Source of the DNA: an uncultured Paracoccaceae bacterium
GTDB lineage: Bacteria > Pseudomonadota > Alphaproteobacteria > Rhodobacterales > Rhodobacteraceae
Reading direction: 5' to 3'
Assembly (NCBI GenBank): GCA_937916485.1
Contig: CALFSV010000009.1
Coordinates: 1 to 10,807 of the forward strand
DNA length: 10,807 nucleotides
The notes under the pieces are model-generated. The model made no database searches. It was given only the letters and a program-made list of their open reading frames with translations, and was not told the origin of the DNA. The position numbers were made by a program, and so were the translations under genes. Below, piece after piece: positions 6,224-10,807 of the stretch (the stretch's first letter is position 1; each line of letters opens with the position of its first letter).

Positions 6224-7642
6224 ATGGATAAACTAAACTTCTACATTAACGGAGAGTGGGTAAAACCATCTGAGACCAAAACGTTGGATGTGATTAATCC
6301 GGCGACAGAGAGCGCAGTAGCAACAATTTCATTGGGCTCCTTGGCAGATGTGAATTTGGCGGTCAGTTCAGCTAGAACTGCATTTGAATCATATTCACAA
6401 ACTCCGGTGAGCCAACGCATAGAATTGCTTACGTCGATCAGAGAGGTATATGAGCGACGGGTCGACGATGTCGCTGATGCTATTCAAACTGAGATGGGGG
6501 CGCCAACAAGTTTGGCAAAAGGTGCGCAATCAATGGTTGGCCTTGCCCATCTAAGCGCAGCGATAAGAGCCCTCGGCAAGCATGAATTCGAGTATCAACA
6601 TGATCAGTTCATAATCAGACATGAACCAATCGGTGTATGCGGCCTCATCACCCCATGGAACTGGCCCGTGAACCAAGTGTTTGCGAAACTTGCACCATGC
6701 ATTGCAGCAGGGTGTACAGCGATTTTGAAACCGTCCGAGATTGCGCCACTTTCAGCGATGGTCATAGCTGAGATTTTTCACGAGGCAGGTGTGCCAGCCG
6801 GTGTCTTCAATTTGGTGAATGGTATGGGGCCCGTCGTGGGTGAAGCCATGTCTTCTCATCCGGGAATTGATATGATGTCCTTTACGGGGTCAACACGCGG
6901 TGGTGTGGCTGTGGCCAAAGCTTCTGCTGATGGTGTCAAGCGGGTCAGTCAGGAGTTGGGCGGCAAATCTGCGAACATTATTCTGGACGATAGCCATTTT
7001 GAAAAATCAGTTATGACTGGTGTGGATTTTTGCATGGGGAACACTGGCCAGTCATGCAATGCACCAACACGAATGCTTGTTCCGGCACATCGTAAAGCCG
7101 AAGCGTTTTCTATAGCAACGAAGCGAGCCGAAGAAACCGTTGCCGGCGATCCAAAAGCCGATGGTACGAATATTGGACCCCTTGTGAGTGATGTTCAATT
7201 CGCAAAAGTTCAGGACCTCATTGAAAAAGGAATAAGTGAGGGCGCAACTCTCCTGGCTGGTGGAACAGGCAAACCAGCGGACCTCGATACAGGTTACTAT
7301 GTGAAGCCTACAGTTTTTGGCGATGTGACAAACAACATGACCATAGCAAGAGAGGAAATCTTTGGCCCTGTGCTGTCGATAATTGCCTACGAGGGCATCG
7401 ATGAAGCGGTATCCATCGCAAATGATACAGAATACGGACTTGCCGCTTATGTCGCGGGCGAGAACAAGGAAGAATTGACCGCTATTGCCAGAAGGCTGCG
7501 CGCTGGCCAGGTCCATATTAACTACGGAACTGGGGGGGCGGATGCGCCATTTGGTGGTTACAAAAAATCCGGCAATGGACGAGAAAAAGCGGAATGGGGA
7601 TTGGAGGAATTTCTGGAAGTTAAGGCGATTATGGGCGGTTAG
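6224..7642 (+). CDS. NAD(P)-dependent aldehyde dehydrogenase
   Basis: A 472-aa cytoplasmic aldehyde dehydrogenase of normal length. It oxidises an aldehyde to the carboxylic acid with NAD(P)+. Visible landmarks: LFYING-type N-terminus (NFYINGEWV), TPWNWP with Asn146 for the oxyanion hole, LKPSE with Lys169, SFTGST at 219-224, QELGGKS with the general base Glu244, GQSCNAPTR with the nucleophile Cys278, and EEIFGPV with Glu378. The GQSCNAPTRMLVP text is typical of the subgroup containing CddD of Rhodococcus (6-oxolauric acid dehydrogenase) rather than CoA-acylating PduP, so the product should be a free acid. It is the first full gene behind promoter copy B and lies 54 bases before the dehydratase, whose aldehyde product it could consume. 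Its base composition looks lower in GC (around 50% by eye) than the following gene. Confidence 0.93.
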   Translation: MDKLNFYINGEWVKPSETKTLDVINPATESAVATISLGSLADVNLAVSSARTAFESYSQTPVSQRIELLTSIREVYERRVDDVADAIQTEMGAPTSLAKGAQSMVGLAHLSAAIRALGKHEFEYQHDQFIIRHEPIGVCGLITPWNWPVNQVFAKLAPCIAAGCTAILKPSEIAPLSAMVIAEIFHEAGVPAGVFNLVNGMGPVVGEAMSSHPGIDMMSFTGSTRGGVAVAKASADGVKRVSQELGGKSANIILDDSHFEKSVMTGVDFCMGNTGQSCNAPTRMLVPAHRKAEAFSIATKRAEETVAGDPKADGTNIGPLVSDVQFAKVQDLIEKGISEGATLLAGGTGKPADLDTGYYVKPTVFGDVTNNMTIAREEIFGPVLSIIAYEGIDEAVSIANDTEYGLAAYVAGENKEELTAIARRLRAGQVHINYGTGGADAPFGGYKKSGNGREKAEWGLEEFLEVKAIMGG

Positions 7643-7680
7643 AGCAGGCCCACCGAAGGCTTTGTAGACAATAATACTCC

Positions 7681-7688
7681 AAGGGGGG
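7681..7688 (+). promoter_or_regulatory. ribosome binding site of the fused dehydratase
   Basis: AAGGGGGG, eight bases before the ATG at 7697. The site supports this start over any downstream one. Confidence 0.6.
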
Positions 7689-7696
7689 CTGATGTT

Positions 7697-9970
7697 ATGA
7701 GCACAGGTTACGATGCTAATCGCTGGGCACGCGCGAACGATTGGGACGACCGTGCGCTGCGGCTGGATAAATTCGCGGTGGAAGATCCGGAAAACGGGTT
7801 CTCGGCCTTCAACGGCGCAGCCGATCCCAAGCCGGGTCTGAAGATCAGTGGCGGCAAAGTCGCGGCGATGGACGGCGTGGACGCTGAAGACTTCGATTTG
7901 ATCGATGCTTTCATCGCCACCTATCATATCGACCGGGAAATCGCCGAGGAGGCCATGGCGATCCCCTCGGAGCAACTGGCGCGGATGCTGGTGGACATGA
8001 ATGTGCCGCGCACCGAGCTCACGCGCCTTGCCCGGGGTCTGACACCTGCCAAACTGGCCGAGACCGTGGCGCAACTCAATGCGATGGAAATTGCCTTTGC
8101 CTATTCCAAGATGCGCGCGCGCCAGACCCCCGGAAATCAGGCCCATGTCACCAACGCCAAGGACGACCCTTTACAATTGGCCGCCGATGCCGCGATTGCC
8201 GTGGCCCTTGGGTTTGATGAGATTGAGACGACTATGCGCGTGGCCCGGAATTCATGGTCCAATGCGCTGGCATGTTGTGTCGGCTCAGTTGTGGGGCGTG
8301 CAGGGACGCTGTTTCAATGCTCCAGCGAGGAAGCCGAGGAGCTCGAGATCGGCATGGCCGGGTTCACCTCCTATGCCGAGACGGTTTCGGTCTACGGCAC
8401 CGAAAGTGCGTTCATCGATGGGGATGACACGCCCTGGTCCAAGGCGTGGCTGGCGGCAGCCTATGCCTCGCGCGGGATCAAGATGCGATGCACCTCCGGG
8501 GCCGCGGCAGAATTGCTGATGGGGTTCCATGAGGCGAAATCGCTGCTTTATCTCGAAGCCCGCTGCCTCTGCCTGCAACGCGGCATGGGATCGCAGGGCA
8601 CGCAAAACGGAGGGATCGACGGCGCGCCGCTGGCCGCGTCGATGCCCGGCGGCGTGCGCGAAATAATGGCCGAGACCCTGATCGCGGTCTGGCTCGATCT
8701 GGAATGTGCGTCGGGCAATGATGCACGCCATTCGGAATCGGATATGCGCGTGGCCGCCAAGGTGCTGCCCTACCTGATTGGCGGCTCTGATCTGATCTGT
8801 TCGGGCTTCGGCTCGATCCTGAAATATGACAACTCGTTCAATCCCTCGTCGTTCAATGGCGAAGAGCTTGAGGAATTTTTTGTCCTGCAACGCGACTTTG
8901 AGGCCGATGGCGGGCTGACCGCAGTTGAGGATGCCCGCGCGCTTGATCTGCGCCGCCGCGCCATCGATGCGCTTTCGCATGTGCTCAAGGATCTGGGGCT
9001 GGCCGAGGCGACGGAAGTGATGAAACGCTCGGTCGCCGTGGCCTCGGGGTCCAATGACACCGACACATTTGCGACCCGCGATGTGGGGCTGATCAGCGAT
9101 AAGATCGCCGGTGACGGTGTGAGCGTGCTGGATGTTATCCGCTCGCTGCATCGCGGTGGGTTTTTCGATGAGGCGGAAAACCTGCTCTTTCTGGTCAAGC
9201 TGCGGGTCTCGGGCGACTACCTGCAAACCTCCGCCGTGGTGCGCGACAACAAGGTGATCAGCGCGATCAATGACCCGAACGACTATACCGGCCCCGGCAC
9301 GGGCCATCGTCTGTCTGAGGCGCGCCGCAAGGAACTGGCCGCGATCCGCGATGTGCTGGACCGCGACGAGGTTCTGCGTGCCGAAGCCGTTCACGAGATG
9401 GGCGAGGCCAAGGCGATCCGCTATCAGACCATGGGTGCCGCCGACCCCGGAACTGATCCGTCCGAGATCGTTGTTGGCGTCAGCCCCGGCTTTGGCACCA
9501 AGATTTTCCGCACTCTGGCGGGCCATCGGCTGAGCGCGGTATTACGTGCCTTGCAGTTGGGCATTGAACGTGGCGGCGGCACTATGCGGCTGGTTCGGCT
9601 TTGGCATACCGCCGATACCTCCTTCCTTGGCCTGAGTGCTGCCCGGCTGTCGGGCTCAGGCGTTGGCATCGGCATCCAGTCCAAAGGCACAGCAGTCATT
9701 CACCACAAAGACCGCCTGCCGCATAACAATCTCGAGCTGTTCTCCAACGCGCCCATCACCACGCTTGAGCACTATGAAAACATGGGACTCAACGCGACGG
9801 TCTATGCCAGGGGCAAGCTGCCCGATCCCGTCGTCGTCCCCACCCGGGGCGAGGCTCTGGGCGCGCGGTTCCATGCTCGCGTGGCGCTGACCTATGCGAT
9901 CGAAACCGCCATGACCGAAGACGGTGCCACGCCCGAGGATCTGGCAATCACGTTTCTGGAGGACGGCTGA
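7697..9970 (+). CDS. pduCD: B12-dependent diol/glycerol dehydratase, large and medium subunits fused
   Basis: A 757-aa chain. Residues about 1-555 match the large subunit (PduC) and 587-757 the medium subunit (PduD), joined by a linker of about 30 residues. The enzyme uses adenosylcobalamin to dehydrate a vicinal diol to an aldehyde. Active-site residues of the Klebsiella enzyme are found at a constant offset of seven: Gln148, His150 (QAHVTN), Glu177 (DEIETT), Glu228 (YAETVSVYGTE), Gln303 (TQN), Asp342 (GND) and Ser369. Two substrate-pocket positions differ: Ser301 becomes Asp308 and Gln336 becomes Ala343. The medium part keeps RLSGSGVGIGIQSKG and LPHNNLELF. The PduD N-terminal encapsulation peptide is absent, fitting a cytosolic enzyme. 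GC content is clearly higher than in the preceding gene. The stop overlaps the small-subunit start by one base (TGATG). Confidence 0.93.
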   Translation: MSTGYDANRWARANDWDDRALRLDKFAVEDPENGFSAFNGAADPKPGLKISGGKVAAMDGVDAEDFDLIDAFIATYHIDREIAEEAMAIPSEQLARMLVDMNVPRTELTRLARGLTPAKLAETVAQLNAMEIAFAYSKMRARQTPGNQAHVTNAKDDPLQLAADAAIAVALGFDEIETTMRVARNSWSNALACCVGSVVGRAGTLFQCSSEEAEELEIGMAGFTSYAETVSVYGTESAFIDGDDTPWSKAWLAAAYASRGIKMRCTSGAAAELLMGFHEAKSLLYLEARCLCLQRGMGSQGTQNGGIDGAPLAASMPGGVREIMAETLIAVWLDLECASGNDARHSESDMRVAAKVLPYLIGGSDLICSGFGSILKYDNSFNPSSFNGEELEEFFVLQRDFEADGGLTAVEDARALDLRRRAIDALSHVLKDLGLAEATEVMKRSVAVASGSNDTDTFATRDVGLISDKIAGDGVSVLDVIRSLHRGGFFDEAENLLFLVKLRVSGDYLQTSAVVRDNKVISAINDPNDYTGPGTGHRLSEARRKELAAIRDVLDRDEVLRAEAVHEMGEAKAIRYQTMGAADPGTDPSEIVVGVSPGFGTKIFRTLAGHRLSAVLRALQLGIERGGGTMRLVRLWHTADTSFLGLSAARLSGSGVGIGIQSKGTAVIHHKDRLPHNNLELFSNAPITTLEHYENMGLNATVYARGKLPDPVVVPTRGEALGARFHARVALTYAIETAMTEDGATPEDLAITFLEDG
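9958..9962 (+). promoter_or_regulatory. ribosome binding site of the small subunit, inside the upstream gene
   Basis: GGAGG within the last codons of the fused subunit, seven bases before the ATG at 9970. With the TGATG junction it supports coupled translation and balanced subunit supply. Confidence 0.6.
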
Positions 9971-10398
9971 TGGCTGACAAATCTCTCACTGCCAGCGACT
10001 ATCCGATTGCCGAAACTCAACCCGATGAGGTGATCGGAAATCGCGGCAAGCCCTTGTCGTCGTTGACGATGGAGGCGGTGCTGAATGGCGATGTCACCAT
10101 GGAAGACCTGCGAATCACACCTCGGGCCTTGGAACAGCAGGCCCAGATTTCCAAATCAGTGGGCCGCTCCACGCTTGCCGGAAACTTTGAGCGCGCAGCA
10201 GAGATGGCGCAGCTTCCACAGGACGAGGTCATGGCTGTCTACGAGCTGCTCCGCCCCGGACGGGCGGCCTCAAAAGATAGCCTTCTGGACGTGGCGCAAA
10301 GGTTGAGAGACGAACTGGATGCGCCCCTGCTGGCGGATTTTGTTGAAGAAGCCGCGCGTTTCTACGAAAAGCGAGGTCTTTTCCGAAAGCGATACTAA
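9970..10398 (+). CDS. pduE: B12-dependent diol/glycerol dehydratase, small subunit
   Basis: A 142-aa homologue of PduE, the gamma subunit of diol dehydratase. Matching segments are SDYPIAET for SDYPLANK, LSSLTMEAVLNGDVTMEDLRITP for the LDDFTLENVLSN..DMRITP region, GRSTLAGNFERAAEM for GRDRLAMNFERAAEL, VYELLRPGRA and FVEEAARFYEKRGL. PduE of Salmonella and Klebsiella is about 173 aa; the roughly 30 residues missing here are the N-terminal extension linked to microcompartment targeting and solubility. Together with the fused subunit it should give the functional heteromer. It is the last recognised gene of the operon; no reactivase follows before the insertion sequence. Confidence 0.92.
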   Translation: MADKSLTASDYPIAETQPDEVIGNRGKPLSSLTMEAVLNGDVTMEDLRITPRALEQQAQISKSVGRSTLAGNFERAAEMAQLPQDEVMAVYELLRPGRAASKDSLLDVAQRLRDELDAPLLADFVEEAARFYEKRGLFRKRY

Positions 10399-10728
10399 TC
10401 CTGCCCTTGTATCGACTGGAAGTACAAAGAACGTGACCCCCAAGTGAAATGTGGGTGTCCGGTCGGTTGGTTGGCGATGCGCGTCTGGTCCTCTACTGCA
10501 GAAAAGGAATGCTTCGAAAAGTTGGGGGCGAGTGCAAAAACAAACTTGCGAGTTATCCCGTCGAAGTCAATTTCGTGGTGGGGGTCCGGTTGCAGCCGTT
10601 CGAACGAGTGCAGCCCATGGTGGCTCCGTCCCGCCCGCGATTACTTAGACTGGCCGCGGCGAAAGGGCGATTTGAAGGTGTTGTCAGACAAACTTGACGT
10701 CCCATTGGTTGGTACCTAACTTTTATGA
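10399..10728. other. 330-base gap between the dehydratase operon and the IS6 element
   Basis: Several overlapping frames of 65-91 codons cross this stretch, but none has a ribosome binding site or text I recognise. A weak imperfect hairpin (GACCCCCAA ... GTGGGTGTC, about 10434-10458) lies about 35 bases after the operon stop and lacks a T-run. The 3' part must contain the end of the IS6 element, but I cannot identify its terminal repeat. No start of a reactivase gene is seen. Confidence 0.4.
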
Positions 10729-10807
10729 ATGACATTAAAAAACCCATTTAAGTACTTCAAGACTTCACCTGAAATCATCCGATTGGCAGTGATGTATTAC
10801 ATACGTT
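10700..10807 (+). mobile_element. left end of an IS6-family insertion sequence (exact border not determined)
   Basis: Inferred from the transposase start at 10729. The usual IS6 terminal repeat (GGxxCTGTTGCAAA type) is not evident upstream, so the element's end is placed only roughly. Confidence 0.5.
10729..10807 (+). CDS. IS6-family transposase, N-terminus, cut by window edge
   Basis: From the ATG at 10729 the text is MTLKNPFKYF, then KTSPEIIRLAVMYYIR, which is the characteristic opening of IS6-family (IS26/IS240-like) DDE transposases, where F(K/R)HFR.SPEIIRLAVMMYVR is usual. A stop codon in the same frame directly precedes the ATG, so the start is fixed. An overlapping ATG at 10725 is in another frame and stops after eight codons. 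Only 26 residues are inside the window; whether the gene is intact cannot be told. Confidence 0.8.
   Translation, partial: MTLKNPFKYFKTSPEIIRLAVMYYIR

Noticed and set aside
7052..8146. 364-codon minus-strand open frame
   Set aside because: It spans the end of the aldehyde dehydrogenase, the intergenic gap and the start of the dehydratase, all on the opposite strand, and has no family features.
8285..9526. 413-codon minus-strand open frame
   Set aside because: It is antisense to the well-supported fused dehydratase and reflects GC-rich third positions; it contains no recognisable motifs.
10434..10458. Terminator after the dehydratase operon
   Set aside because: The stem has mismatches and no T-run follows, so it is too weak to call.
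10444..10719. 91-codon open frame between the small subunit and the IS6 element
   Set aside because: No ribosome binding site, several competing frames of similar length, and no recognisable protein text.

Overview
The window looks like an accessory region of an alphaproteobacterial genome, most probably Rhodobacterales (Roseobacter type). This rests on GC-rich coding, the style of the M19-like and PanB-like proteins, and transposase fragments at both edges. No rRNA, tRNA or CRISPR is visible, so the taxonomic call is inference.

Layout. The left edge (about 1-125) is the decayed end of an IS5-family transposase gene. A four-gene minus-strand operon follows, read from 4738 down to 316: a 583-aa protein of unknown function, a 243-aa unknown protein coupled to it by an ATGA overlap, an M19 (renal dipeptidase-like) protein, and a divergent PanB-like (ketopantoate hydroxymethyltransferase superfamily) protein. 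An IclR-family regulator (4895-5632) is divergent from this operon. Next comes a noncoding stretch with a perfect 13-bp inverted repeat. After it lies a second, inverted copy of the promoter and 5' end of the 583-aa gene, now a 67-codon remnant (5964-6167). Downstream are an NAD(P)-dependent aldehyde dehydrogenase (6224-7642), a B12-dependent diol/glycerol dehydratase whose large and medium subunits are fused into one 757-aa chain (7697-9970), and its small subunit (9970-10398). A gap of about 330 bases leads into the start of an IS6-family transposase cut by the right edge.

How it may work. The dehydratase should convert a vicinal diol (or glycerol-like compound) to an aldehyde, which the aldehyde dehydrogenase would oxidise to an acid. 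No microcompartment shell gene or encapsulation peptide is seen, and no dehydratase reactivase lies in the window. The most distinctive point is that the same regulatory block, a 37-bp near-palindrome overlapping a weak -35/-10 pair with 17-bp spacing, precedes both operons as an inverted duplicate. This suggests that the adjacent IclR protein controls both operons as one regulon. The substrate is unknown. Two substitutions at dehydratase positions known to shape the substrate pocket (Ser to Asp, Gln to Ala) argue for something other than plain 1,2-propanediol.
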